Origin: Fistularia commersonii
Lineage: Eukaryota; Chordata; Actinopteri; Syngnathiformes; Fistulariidae
Direction: 5' to 3'
NCBI GenBank assembly: GCA_037954325.1
Contig: JBBMNZ010000021.1
Location: 10,322,616 to 10,386,615 of the forward strand
DNA length: 64,000 nt
In this document: piece by piece, positions 49,171 through 60,699 of the stretch
Numbering within the stretch: position 1 is the first letter of the stretch
Layout of the letters: each line of letters starts with the position of its first letter
Notes under the pieces: generated by a model
What the model saw: only the letters and a program-made list of their open reading frames with translations
Databases searched by the model: none
What the model was told of the DNA's origin: nothing
Position numbers and translations under genes: made by a program

Positions 49171-49872
49171 TAGGTTATCACACTTCAATGACTCTTTGTT
49201 TCCGAATATCACTCCAATCGACAAGAAAAGCTTTCAAGACTTCTAAAGTTGTTTATCCTGTTCAGGCTAGGAATGCCATCATCCCGTGAAAGGGAAACAG
49301 ACACCTGATATTGCTAACGTTTCATTACATAAGAAATCTTCTTTATCTGTTCTATTTTGTCATGGATTTTTTTTTTTAATATCAACATGATACATAACTT
49401 TATCAGACATGGTTTAGCCGTTTGATCATCCCTGCATATTTGGTGCGCTAATTTTTATTTCTATTACTGACACTAGATTGTTTGGAGAAAACAAAAGTCA
49501 ATTAGTAGGCAACTATTCGAATGAGTCCATAAATTATCCTGAATTTTAATTCTAACCTATAATGACATTGAAAAAGAAGACATCTCTCAGACAAACCTGA
49601 AAATAAGCGAGGTATCACCCAAAATAATGATGAACAAAAATCACCTGAGAATCAGCAAATAAATGAAATTCACTCCACTCTTTGAGTTGCAGCCCCCGTC
49701 GTTCCAAAACAGTGATAAGTATCAATAAAAGGGTCATTGAACCTTGTGTTATTCATTTTTTTCCCCCACGTCCTACTGCCCTCGGTGTCAAGTCGAGGTC
49801 TGCTGGATTGAAACAGCTTTTTTTAGAACATTGATGTCTTTAGATCCTGAGAAAAGCAGTGGAATTAAGATG
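49171..49872. other. Intergenic DNA 3' of tcf15
   Basis: AT-rich; no gene or repeat recognised. Confidence 0.5.
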
Positions 49873-49935
49873 TTATGACTTGGGGGTGGTATCGAATGTA
49901 GGGCCTCTGAGGGACCTGTGTCCAAGATCACGTCT
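49873..49935 (-). CDS. tcf15: Candidate second exon of tcf15 (phase does not fit)
   Basis: The minus strand reads RRDLGHRSLRGPTFDTTPKS and then TAA. Mammalian TCF15 ends with a short second exon beginning around GGGRRDLGGS, so RRDLG followed by LRGP is a good local match. The acceptor TTTTCCGTGCCAG (ending 49934) has a strong pyrimidine tract. From that acceptor the RRDLG frame needs two bases carried over from exon 1, whereas exon 1 ends in phase 0 at its only good donor. Either an upstream acceptor is used, or a one-base indel (real or sequencing error) lies in the GGGG or T runs, or the match is coincidence. Confidence 0.4.
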   Translation of the reverse strand, partial: RRDLGHRSLRGPTFDTTPKS

Positions 49936-49999
49936 GGCACGGAAAAAAAACTCCACGGTGGAAGTTGTTTCATGGTTTCTGGAGGCACGGCTCGCGTTG

Positions 50000-51530
50000 C
50001 AGCTGATCCGTTGATCTCATGTCGGATCAAGGGACCAAACGGTCCTTCCTGGTCTGTGTCGCCGCGAGGATAGGCGACACCAGCACCCGCTGGAGGTTTT
50101 TACCTGCGAGGGTTTCTTCTCAGACACGCCGCTTTATCGCCGGTGTATTTGTCTGGCTGCACCGCCGTGCATTTTCATGCAGTCTCGCCTGTCCTTCACC
50201 TGCAGGTAAAGAAGGAGGTCACTTTTGCTGTCCGGACAAATGACAAGACGCATCTCAAAACCAGATACCGTCTCTGGTTTATGACAGATCCTAAGCAGTT
50301 AAATGAATGAATGAAAAACGTTTCCTTTAAAGGATATCATCGTGCTCTGAATGATACGACACCCATAAATATACCGAATCCCAAAAGAGACATTTGGACA
50401 CTAAGATGGACCGTTTCGCTCGGATGCATTCAAACTCTGTTTTCCTCTGAACGGGCGTTCGGCCAAAACATCACACTGATGACCTGGCGGAAAAACCAGA
50501 GTCAAGCCGTCGCAGAGATCCATCTTTTGACTGTGAGCAGGCCTGCTAGAAGCCTGACAAGAAACCTCTGGAGTCAAAGAAACTCAAGTCAACACAGCTA
50601 AAGCGCAACGACTCGGGAAAGTCCAATTTGACATGTTCGATTTCACATAAAATATGGAAAACTCATAATATATTATTCATTAAAAAAATTCAAACATGAC
50701 AACTTCCACGAATATCAAACAAGAAATAAAAAGATAAATGATTTTCTAATGTCTAATTGATTCTTGCAAATGTTGTAGATATCCCTACCTTATCATTGTT
50801 GTGGGTGTTTTGCTTCTCTTTCAAATCTAAGGTGCAAAGTACTTCTTTGCAGTTAAGTGTTTTTTTTTTCTGCAGTTGCATAAACTAAACATAAGATTAA
50901 AAAACAGCACCATTTTATTCACTTTAAGCTGTTGTGCTAACTTCTAAATTCCATTCAAAATAATCTAATGATGAATACATGAAGTAATAATTGTGATGTC
51001 TACTGCTTCCCGACAGCCATTACCAAGTCAGAGCTCCGACACAAATAACTGAAGAATGAATTTAAATTATTAGCTAAATGAAATCATCTACCCCTTATAT
51101 ATCTATATGTACAAATAATAATTAATACATATATTTATGACATACATATTTAGTTACCTTGGAAATGACTATTTTTGATACAAGTGATATTTTATTATCC
51201 AGTAGTGGAGGTAAATACAAAAATCAACAGCACAGCAATAAAGACATACATATATGTATATTAAATATGATAATTATTATGCAAAATGTAGAGTCGTATT
51301 GTGTTCAAGAGCTCGGGATCGGGAATTAACGCTATTTCCTGAATAGTCTATAAATCAAATGACCTTTAGAGAGATTTTTTGGAGGAACACTTAAAGTCCA
51401 AAAAGGCAGAGGTTAAAATTAAAAAAAAAACACATTTTGTGAATCTTAGTTTTAATTTTAATTGTAATTTTAATCTTAATCTTAATTTCAATTTTAATTT
51501 TATTTTCAGTTTATTTTTGCTTTCATTTAC
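50000..51530 (-). other. Putative tcf15 intron
   Basis: Lies between exon 1 and the candidate second exon. Its 5' end (51420-51520) is an imperfect TTAATTTTAAT/TTAATC hexamer-like repeat. Frames at 50019-50243 and 50311-50601 on the plus strand are unrecognised. Confidence 0.4.
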
Positions 51531-52013
51531 CCCTTTCCGTTGATTGCTGAGGCAGAAGGTGCAGATGCTCCGGGGCTGTTTGCCGTCCCCGCCGCCTTTC
51601 ACCTCCCGGTAACCGGCGGCCAGGCACGGCTGTCCGTCCTCCCTCCCGTCGCCGACCACCAGCACGTTGGCCAGGTGGGAGATGTAGCTGGAGGCCAGGC
51701 GGAGCGTCTCGATCTTGGACAGTTTCCGATCCACCGGTTCGGTAGGAATGAGCGTCCGCAGCGCGGTGAACGCCGTGTTCACGTTCTGCGTCCGGTGTCT
51801 CTCCCGGGCGTTGGCGGCGTTCCGCTGCCGAATCACCACGCCGCCGCCGCCAACGCCTCCAACGCCGCCGGGCTCCTGCCGGTAGCCGAAGCCCTGGTCG
51901 GTGCTGCCGTCGCTCTCGCTGCGGTTCTCCTCGTCGTCGTCCGACGCCAGGCTGAGGTCCGCCGGCAGGGAGAAGGGGAGCGCGGACACCGGCCGCAGCA
52001 GCGTGAACGCCAT
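51531..52013 (-). CDS. tcf15: Transcription factor 15 (paraxis), exon 1
   Basis: Class II bHLH transcription factor that dimerises with E proteins and drives somite epithelialisation and paraxial mesoderm patterning. The exon encodes 161 residues from MAFTLLRPVS. Residues 25-36 are acidic/Ser-rich (DDDEENRSESDG), followed by a Gly-rich linker (49-59). The bHLH domain is at about 62-117: basic region RQRNAANARERHRTQ, helix 1 NVNTAFTALRTLIP, loop TEPVDRKLSK, helix 2 IETLRLASSYISHLANVL. His73 replaces the Asp of human ERDRTQ. The C-terminal signature SICTFCLSNQRKG is shared with mammalian TCF15 and scleraxis, and the exon ends there at GGG|GTAAAT. The rest of the protein is short in mammals (about 25 residues); see the candidate exon at 49873. 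Neighbour csnk2a1 is also its neighbour in human. Confidence 0.94.
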
Positions 52014-52118
52014 CCTGCGGGAGCGAACGTCTGACTGGCGGCACACCGGGCCGATACGTGCGTGAGGGAGGAGGCGGACCCCCGGGTCCAGTGTGCCGGT
52101 CCCCCTGCTGGGGAGGGT

Positions 52119-52124
52119 CTTATA

Positions 52125-52125
<1 letters not shown>
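52119..52125 (-). promoter_or_regulatory. TATA-like box of tcf15
   Basis: TATAAGA on the minus strand, 106 bases upstream of the ATG, bordered immediately upstream by a long CA run. Confidence 0.45.

Positions 52126-52127
<2 letters not shown>

Positions 52128-52165
<38 letters not shown>
52128..52165. repeat. (GT)19 microsatellite in the tcf15 promoter
   Basis: Uninterrupted run directly abutting the TATA-like box. Confidence 0.95.
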
Positions 52166-52166
<1 letters not shown>

Positions 52167-52389
52167 TAAACTCCTCAGACTGCTTGTGAGAGGTGAGGAC
52201 ACACTCTCACCCACTCAAACCTGTCCCCACTCCACGTGCACGTGCAGCGGCCTTACTCAGGGGGTGAAGGTCAGGACCTCTGTTCCAGGCTTATCCAGAA
52301 CCCTCACCGAGCTGGGATTCTCAAAATTCCACAGACTCCATATCGTACCGGAATCGTCCCAGTTTTACTTTACCGCAGCCAAATCACCG

Positions 52390-52800
52390 CCCTCCATCTA
52401 AACCCTCTCCTCCGCATCTTCCTCTCTCGCAATTAACGTAACATCCTCTGTCGCTCCTCTTCCTGCAGACCTCCTGCATCCTTCTACCCAGATCTTGCCA
52501 TCCTTCCTCCCCCTGTGCATGTCCCAACCGTCTCAGTCTGACTTTATCTCCAGAACATTTATGTTCTGTCCCTCCGATGAACACATTCCCGATCCCATCC
52601 TCAGCCCAAACAAGAACTTCAACATCTTCCCTTCTTCTCCATCCTCTCCGTTGCTGCTGACCCAAAATACTTAAAATCCTCCTCCTTTCTTATCCCCGCT
52701 CCCCGTATCCTCAGCGTTCCACTTGAATTCCGTCTTTCTTCGACCGACCTTCATTCCTCCTTCTGTCCAGATCTCACTTCTGTTTTACGCAGTTTTATTT
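52390..52800. mobile_element. Possible non-LTR retrotransposon fragment
   Basis: Phrases such as 'CAGACCTCCTGCATCCTTCT', 'ACCCAGATCTTGCCATCCTT', 'GTCCCAACCGTCTCAGTCTG' and 'ACTTTATCTCCAGAACATTT' look like a repeat I recall from many fish genomes, probably of LINE origin. No reverse-transcriptase motif is readable, so the class is uncertain. Confidence 0.4.
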
Positions 52801-52809
52801 TTAGGGCGC

Positions 52810-53516
52810 GTGTTCACTGTTATTCAAGTTATGATCCTGCTATTTTCAGGTAAAACATATAATTCAAATCTAATTTATGGGCAGGGTGCGCTGATCTATA
52901 GGTTATTCCTCGCAGGTTGTTGGAGAAATATCAAATTCTAAATGAATCAGGATTTTCATGATACAAATAAAACAAAGTGACGTTTTGTCTGTGGAGGTTC
53001 TCGATCATCCAGGTCACGATGAATTCTTGTTGAAATCTTGTTGTAATTGAATAATGAAATTTATGTTGAATAATGTAATTAAATTCTTGTTGAAATCTTC
53101 AAGATTTCGAGGAAGGGAAGTTTGTCTGTTCGTTTGATTTCTCCCCGCAAATCTGCAAACTTAAAAGGTAGTTTATTGTTGTTTTGAATGAGGTTTCTGG
53201 TTTGGTCGAACGCAGCGAAGCACCTAAAACGGGCTGTTCCTGAACATTTTTTTAATTTTAGAATCAGAATCTCTGTCATCAGCAAATGTACAATGTAAAC
53301 AGGAATTTGACACGATATGGTAAGACGAGAGTAACGAGTTATAAGAAAAAGAAACATTAAGTCAGCAATAACTGACAATAAAAAAAAAAAAAAAGCAGGT
53401 TGTGCTTTGGAAATGTAGACAATTTAAGTTGGATCTATTTAAATTCCCCTCCCTGAGCAGGAACAACCTCCAGCAAGTACAATTACATTTTTTACATTTG
53501 GACACTAGAGGTTTGG

Positions 53517-53604
<88 letters not shown>

Positions 53605-54720
53605 AGGGTCAAAGGTGTCACTTTTTATTTACACACCCACGTGTGAAAGTCTTCCAAACGCCGCCAGATGCATTGGACACATCTTCCCTGGAGCTGACCT
53701 TTACTTGTACAATAACAAAAATACTTTTTTTTTTGTCACTTCTTATCAAAACCGTTTATTGGTTTGGGTTAACCTCTTCATCCACCGTGTTCCCCCAGTC
53801 ATTTTATACGTACGCGTTGGTAAACATGAATATTGAGTTTCATATGAATGATCCTGGTTCAGATATTGTTGCGCTGAAGATCGTTTATGAATTGGGGTTT
53901 ATCAAAAGTCACTTTTGGGTCCAGAAAATCTGATGTAAAACCATAAGAGCGATGTAAATTGTGTTTTAAATTCTATTCTGTTCAATTTAAGTGGCTTATA
54001 TTTGCATTCATTTTCTATATTCAACCACCTCAAATATAAATAACCATCTTAATAGCATTAACAGTCAGATTTAATCTTCTCCCTTTGGTAAAATACCTTA
54101 ATGAAGCTGTTTTAACTGCAGGACCTTCAATGTTCACACGCTGGTTTCTTTTTATTGCAGATCATTTCACATGCATTTTAATTACAGCAAAATGTTATTA
54201 TACCAGAAATAATACCATGCGGATCATTTCGTACGACAGGATCAAATTATTTTCAGGCTGCAAAACCAATGTGTAAAAAATGAAAATAAAGAGGAGGGAT
54301 GTGTTTCCTGTTTCTTCCGAATTGGCTGTGTCGTGTTTTTTTGTGCTATTTAGTCGAAGAAACAGAAGAAGTAGAAACAGTAGAAGTGACATTTTTTACG
54401 TTTCCTATTTTGCTCGTTTCTGTTAAATAGAAAATAGATGCATGGTTGAAAATAAAGTCTGCATTCGTTTCTTTATCACATGTCACATTACCCATGTCCT
54501 ATAACATGATTTGATTTTTTTTTTTTTTCATTAGTATTAATATTGTTTAATTTGTTTAATAAGTAATAAAATGGGAAATGAAAGTTAACATATCATAAAA
54601 GCTCTTTCTAATATACTGATAAATATTCACTTAACACACTAAGGTAAAAATTAACTCATTTGTGGCCAAGTGAAAAGTGTTTTTGTTTTTTTTTTTGGTC
54701 TCCCTCAAGGATCTCTGTCT
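52810..54720. other. Gene-free DNA upstream of tcf15
   Basis: AT-rich with a CT microsatellite. 'GTGGAGGTTCTCGATCATCC' at about 52995 resembles a common fish repeat end. Open frames near 53402-53933 run through the microsatellite and are not credible. Confidence 0.45.
53521..53601. repeat. (TC)40 microsatellite
   Basis: Uninterrupted run ending in TTTCAG. This resembles a splice acceptor, but no convincing exon follows. Confidence 0.95.
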
Positions 54721-54734
54721 TCCCACCTCAGACA

Positions 54735-54950
54735 AAGAGCAGTCGATGGGTCAATAAGACTCGGGAGTTTCCATTGGTGTGAATTAGAGAGTGAATGGAT
54801 GTGGGGTCTCTGTATGTGGTCCTGTGATTGACAGGTGAGCGGTCCAGGTCGAACCCCGCCTCTCGCCCCGTGTCACCTTGGATTGGCTCCAGGAAACCCC
54901 GCAACCCTGTGTGCAGGATAAGTGGCATCGACAGTGAGGAATGAAAAATC
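54735..54950 (+). mobile_element. Fish SINE 3' tail
   Basis: Ordered blocks 'GAGTGAATGGATG', 'TGATTGACAGGTGAGCGGTC', 'CCCCGCCTCTCGCCC', 'TTGGATTGGCTCCAGG', 'GCAACCCTG', 'AGGATAAG': the tail of a tRNA-derived teleost SINE without its head. Confidence 0.65.
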
Positions 54951-54959
54951 ACTTCGCAA

Positions 54960-56270
54960 CCTCCCTATTTGTTCCATATGTGACGCAGCCGCAAAACACC
55001 CCCGTCTTAAAAGTAAAGAAGGCTCCAGAATAACTTCATCAATCATATGAGGTATCCCTGAGGCTGCCGGCGTTCTTTGGAATACAAATGTCTGATCGCC
55101 CGCTGGTCACCATTTTGCGTCATATCACATAGGCCATTGTTTTTGAATTTCCACACCGATTTTGAACTTCCTTTCCAAACGTGTTACCATGATGCCAGAG
55201 TTCCTCCACCTTCACCAGTAACAGGTTTTCTAAATCGGCCAACGATGAGGCTTAGGCTGAAAATATTGCAGACTTTTGTATGTGAATGTGTGAGTTAGCC
55301 GCCATCTGTATTGAGTGAACCGTCGTTGTGACTGTGCACATTTCATGCCGCAAAAGCAAAAAAATAAATGAATGAAAGTGCATTCTGCTGAGCAAAGGAA
55401 GCTGTGGTACTTTTTAGCAGTTTTGCTTGATTAACCAGTTCTGGGGGTCTGCAACAAACAAAGCAAAATGAAAATTGAAAGAATATTTCAAAGGTGTTAT
55501 TATGTAATTTCCACTTGAATTTCATTTTCAGAATGAAATACAAATTACCAAGAGCTGTAAAAAAATTTGAATATGCTGCTTTGTTTCTTCTTTTGCCACC
55601 GATTGGAAGTCAATCAGTTCAGTTCAAAGCAAAGTCTTGACAATAGCTGATATTGATATTTAGCTCAATAGAGGGTCAAATGTGAACCTAACCAAAAGGA
55701 CATGTCTACAAAAACAACAACTTCAGGGAGTCATAATGTTGACACGACATTTTATTTTTCGACATCAGTATTTTCAAATCAAAAGCCGAGCCTTTCTGCT
55801 CTTATTTCGAGAGCTGATCCAGTGTACAGCAGACAATTTAAACTGTGCATGATTTATCATCATGTTGTATTTTCATTCCTTTATTTTAGCCAATACAACT
55901 TCCACCCTTTTAAAACTTCCATAAATCAAGGTTACAATTGTAAATTTTGTTGTTCTCCAAAAATGTCCTTTCCAGTCGAGGCATGGATTTCACTGGAACC
56001 CCTTCAGGGATGCCGTGGTATTTGATGTAACGGCATTAGCATTAGCAAGACATTGAATCCTGTGAGTGTGAGGGTGGGGTCTCCTTGGATTGCACCTGTT
56101 TGTCAAGCACATCCCCAGAGGCATTGAGATCAGGGGACTTTGGAGGCCAAATCAATAGTTTGAGTGTTACGTTAGGACTGACTTTCTTATTTCTTCCCCG
56201 ATGTTAGGAGAAGAAAGCTCTTTTATTTGGTCACATTCAGTTATACACGTCAGCCAACCACTGCAAGCAA
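54960..56270. other. Gene-free DNA
   Basis: Small frames at 55077-55298 and 55702-56025 show no family features. Confidence 0.45.
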
Positions 56271-56351
56271 CCCATCATGGATGAACCATGAGTTCATGTG
56301 GTTCCAAGACGACCACCTGAGCCACGGCACTCCGCAAAAAGGAACACCTGA

Positions 56352-56418
56352 TGACCCGTAGGAGGTTTGAACCCATGACCTTACTAGCGCCACACTCTAA
56401 CCAACTGAGCTAACCGGC
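56352..56418 (-). pseudogene. Decayed tRNA-Ile-like gene
   Basis: The minus strand starts GCCGGTTAGCTCAGTTGGTT (a good tRNA-Ile A box) and ends GGGTTCAAACC, then TACGGGTCA (B box and acceptor). Compared with vertebrate tRNA-Ile about seven bases of the anticodon 3' stem are missing, and the loop reads CTAGTAA, so the anticodon arm cannot fold. Total 67 nt against about 74. Confidence 0.65.
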
Positions 56419-56437
56419 ATATAGAATAAAAAGCTTG

Positions 56438-56542
56438 CCTTCGAAACAGAGTTGAGCCAGCAACCTAAGGATCCCTGTTGTTCATCTACCTTTATTCAAC
56501 AGATTCTGCAGTCCTCCTCTCTTCCAACTGAGCTACTGAAGG
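56438..56542 (-). pseudogene. Decayed, intron-bearing tRNA-Tyr-like gene
   Basis: The minus strand reads CCTTCAGTAGCTCAGTTGG, then GGAGGACTGCAG, an insert of about 33 bases, then ATCCTTAGGTTGCTGG and TTTCGAAGG. Order and sequence match vertebrate tRNA-Tyr with its intron after position 37. The anticodon is GCA (Cys) instead of GTA, the B box is degenerate (GGCTCAACT) and the acceptor stem has a mismatch, so it is probably inactive. Confidence 0.7.
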
Positions 56543-57179
56543 GATCTACAGCTAGCGCTCACTCACACCGAGCCAAACAAACGAAATAAATGACGATGCG
56601 ACTCAACAGACAATGCCATTTTCCTCCTCTGATCCAGCTATGAAGCTCATGTGCTCATTGTCTGTACTTTTAGTAGGGAACAAGGGTTCAGCATGCTCAT
56701 CTTGATTTGTCTGTAGTCTTATATCCAACAATCCTCGATGCTCTGTGTGTTCTGAAGTCTGAAACAGTATTACTTTTGTTGGCAAATTTGCTCCAGCGTT
56801 CACTTCCCAAGGTGCATCTCTGAGTTTTGGTTTCCTGTGTCACAAGTTAACCTCTTTTCTACCTTGGACTGATTGTGGCCACTGAAGAGAGGGAACATTC
56901 CTCAAAAAGCTGCGGTTATGGAAAAGGTCAGACGCGGTTGTCCAACTATCATAGTTTCACCCTTCACATCCCATTTTTCAGCTACAAGAAACAAGTTTCC
57001 CTTGGCGCCATATTTCCCACCTCTGACGGGTGCCATGATGATCGGATAATCAATGGCACTCGCTTTCCCGGTCCAACGGTATGGCTAGATTGTATTTTCC
57101 AAAGTTTCAGATTATGTTACTGGAGCCTTAAGGGCTTGTGAAAAAGTGATTGGTTAATCTTGATCAGTGCCTAGTTTGC

Positions 57180-57475
57180 ATTTATGTGGTGGCAGCAGTA
57201 CTGCAGTGCAGTGACTGGAACACCCAGCGAAAGGGTCTACGGTTCAACTCCGATTGCCGCCTTTCAATGTGAACATCTAAAATCTATCGATAGGTGACTG
57301 ATTCAATGACTGCGTGAATGGATGTAATACGTGATATTTGATTACCAAGTGGCTGCTTCTATGACAGAGTGACTGGCTGTATGACACCATGTTTGATTGG
57401 CTGGTGACCCCGACTTTCGTCCAATTGGCTCTAGAAGTCCCTCTCTGTACTGCATCACCATGCGCAGGATTGATG
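57180..57475 (+). mobile_element. Degenerate tRNA-derived SINE
   Basis: Head GGTGGCAGCAG ... GGTTCAACTCCGATTGCCGCC (tRNA-like B box). The body has 'GTGACTGATTCAATGACTGC' and 'GTGAATGGATG', and the tail 'GATTGGCTGGTGACCCCGAC', 'CAATTGGCTCTAGAAG', 'CGCAGGATTGATGG'. Related to the tail at 54735. Confidence 0.55.
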
Positions 57476-57479
57476 GTTT

Positions 57480-60300
57480 AAATAATTGATGCATCAATCA
57501 ATCAGTCAATCAATATATGAATGAATGCATTGTGGTGTATCATACTATATCAGGTGGTATTTTATTTATTTGGCTAGATAACACTGAAAGTGTTACTAAA
57601 ATAATAGTTGTATGCTGTTGGTGTGTTTGCACTTAGAGTTCATATAATTGTTTATTAAAAAAACATAAATAATCTTTGAAAAAAAAGTCAGGTGTTCAGA
57701 CATCAATTGAACTCAACAAGATTTTTGCTTTTTTCAGAAAATATCGACTGGGTTGATTTGGACATATAACTTTGATTCTTTTCGACAACAAACCAAGAGC
57801 AGATATGAAAACAACATGATTGTGGCTTATTACCAGTCAGTATTTGTGTATTAGTGGCGGGGGTCCTCGGAGGGCCAGTTGGTGTAACAGGGTAATGGGC
57901 TAATGGTGCTGTGGGTAAATAAACACTCAGCAGATGCTGGGGGCAACCGAGCTGAACTTTCTCCGTGGAAACTGAGCAAATGGCTTCCAGATTGACCGGT
58001 CCCGTGGAAGGGAGGGGGCCGGAGGTGTCATCAAAGGCCCTGTTTTTACAAACACAACCCCTCAACACATCAAAACCTGTGCACCGGTGGCCCCTGGCCT
58101 CCGGCTCAGCTGCACCAACAACAGCGTGGAACCTGGTTCCACTCATAAAGCGGGACACCATGGTGTTTTATCACGTCCAGCCAGCAGCAACACGACCCCG
58201 CTGCACTTTCTCTCCCCTAGTTCACAGTTTGGAACCGTAAATACTTCGACCCCCACCCCTATCCACTTAGAGGAATGCCATTAAAAGCCTGTTGCGGTGA
58301 TTAAAGTACTAATGAAGTGTGTGATGGGCGGGATGTGAGGGGAGAAGAGGTGAGAATTCGCTCGAGAAATTTAATGCTGAAGCTACATCACCGGTAGATG
58401 AAGCTGTCAGGAAAATAACAGAGTCGGCAGTTTAGTTCTAAGAAGGTGAAAACGTTCTCTCTGCACGACAGGCGGTCGGTCATTCTTAGTTGCTGGACTG
58501 CATTTAATGGTTATTTTCCTGGAAATGACAGATGGAGGCAGAATGTTTAGTCAATAATAGCAGAGGGATGGATGGTCTATGAATAATAAATGTCAATTTA
58601 AAACAGAGCCGTTCAATGTGGTTAATAATACCATCCCCTCCAGCTATTTTTTTTAATGAAATATAAAACACGCCGGGAGGGATAGTAAATTGTGTCTGGT
58701 GGAAAATGCCTCCACGACAAAAAAAAAGAATCATTCTTTTTTGACAAACATAAATAAATTCCGAATATACGAGGCGGGGATGCGGGTCTCGAAGCCCAAC
58801 TGATGGACTGAAGAATGAAAGAAGATGGAAGAGCTGTGTGTGATTGCATTGACTTCAAAACCAGGTCATTAATAAAATGTCAATTACTATTTTTAATGGT
58901 TTTCATCAGCCTGAGGTTCCATTCCCAATCAGACGTGCATGTTCGCGAGAGACCTTATCGAGGATCAAAACACAACACGCAATGTTACTGCTAATAGTTA
59001 CAATCAAAATTTAAATGTTTTAAATTAAATGACTAGAAATACATTGTTTACAACCTTTGTGTTGATGTGGCAAGAAACTGTGATGATCCCCTCTCTCTCA
59101 CACACAAACACATATTACCCACCCACCCACTCCTCCATCCACAGCAGACAGTGAGCAAATGTCCAGTCATCATTAATGCTGGGTGTCTCCTGTGAGGGAA
59201 GCTGCTGGGAAACTCCGCGCCCAGACGTCTGACTCATCGGGAGCAGCTGCGCCTCGCCGCCGAGGGCCCTGGAGGATCTGCTGTACGTGAGTGTATGTGT
59301 CTGTGCGTTTTAATATTTACAGCCAGAGCATTAAATCAGCAGTTGCTGCTAGCGGGGGGACAATCGTGGTAAATGGGCCAGTTAATCACCATGGAAACCA
59401 ATGAGCAGGCAGATCCCGTTAGGTTGAAATGCAACCAAGTGCAAAATGTCACTGAATAGTTACTGATTTTAACAAGACGTTCGAGACTTTGCAACCCTTT
59501 TTATTTGTATTGACTTTTGCCTCTTCCCTTTAAACGGAGTTGAACGTCCCCCCGCTGCAGACTCCTTGTTTTTTTTCTGGCCAACGAGTCAAAAATGTCA
59601 ATTATCTGGAAAAAGTGATGGTGAAGGTTCGAGAACACTCTCCTTAAAATACATTCATGACTGAAAATACATTCATGGCTGTGTAAGGCACGTTGGCTCT
59701 CGGCATCACTTGCGCCAACATGGCGGAGTCCATGTGGTCTTCCAGACTGGTATTATAACATTTTTCTGTCATTAAAATGCATGTGAAACCCTTCCAAAAC
59801 AGGACACTGCTGTTTTTTTTAATGTAGGCACGATCAGATTTCTTATTATACAAAATTATAATGCAATATACAATATTGAAGTTACAGTACTACACGCAAA
59901 CCTTGGTTATGTCACAATGCATTGCAACAATGCTGAAATCAAGCTATTCCACTGAATTGGTTGATGTAATAAGATTTCTCTCTGTTTAACTGCCACAAGC
60001 TGCTCTGCTGAAGGTTACAGAATGATCTCAACTTTCCAAAGAACCTGTCTAAAATGTAGCAACAGGATACGGAGCTGCCCCTTCCCCCGCTTAGTTTGCC
60101 TGGACATGACCCATCAAACATATCATTGCCATGAAAACGGATGTAGGGGTATTGTTTTTCATTTCAGAAAGAAAAAAAAACAAATGGATTTTCCTCAATT
60201 GATCTCAGGCAAAAGTGATTATTTTATGCATTTGATAAAAAAAAAGAAAATTTCCGGTGAGAAAATGAATCCAACAGGATGTTTCCATATACAGTATATC
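57480..60300. other. Gene-free DNA with GC-richer islands
   Basis: No recognised gene. Denser patches lie at 57840-58350 and 59150-59300. The latter ends in TAC|GTGAGT, a good donor, but no exon could be identified. Confidence 0.4.
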
Positions 60301-60309
60301 TATGAATAT

Positions 60310-60620
60310 CTATGAATAATTATCTTCATCTTTATATATACATACATATATCCACACACGCACAAACACACACACACACATACATATATTTATATATATA
60401 CATTTGTGTGTGTGTGTGTGTACACACATATATCAGTATTACATTACATTTATATACATCAAAACAATTATGCATGCATAATACACATATACAAACACAC
60501 ACACACATAAGTCATTATATTCGATTATAGCAAAGGGATTCATATAAAAGCACGATCGGGCGTGTTATATTTTTTACACACACACACACATATATATATA
60601 ATATATATATGTCTATATAT
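60310..60620. repeat. AT/AC/GT-rich low-complexity tract
   Basis: Mixed TATA, CACACA and GTGTGT runs without a fixed unit; the source of false Tyr/Ile/His-rich frames. Confidence 0.8.
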
Positions 60621-60623
60621 AGG

Positions 60624-60624
<1 letters not shown>

Positions 60625-60690
<66 letters not shown>
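60625..60690. repeat. (TAGA)16 microsatellite
   Basis: Uninterrupted tetranucleotide run. Confidence 0.95.
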
Positions 60691-60691
<1 letters not shown>

Positions 60692-60699
60692 ATGAATAT

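Noticed and set aside
48517..50601. Endothelin or SCRT2/SRXN1 neighbours expected near tcf15
   Set aside because: Searched for the endothelin core, C2H2 zinc fingers and sulfiredoxin motifs; none found in the window.
51540..52044. 164-codon plus-strand and 173-codon second minus-strand frames over tcf15
   Set aside because: GC-rich bHLH exon open in several frames; only the 52013 frame reads as paraxis.
51366..52214. 282-codon version of TCF15
   Set aside because: It starts upstream of the ATG in the CA repeat and runs through the exon 1 donor into the intron.
53592..53700. TC run plus TTTCAG as a splice acceptor for a new gene
   Set aside because: No conserved exon or matching donor follows.
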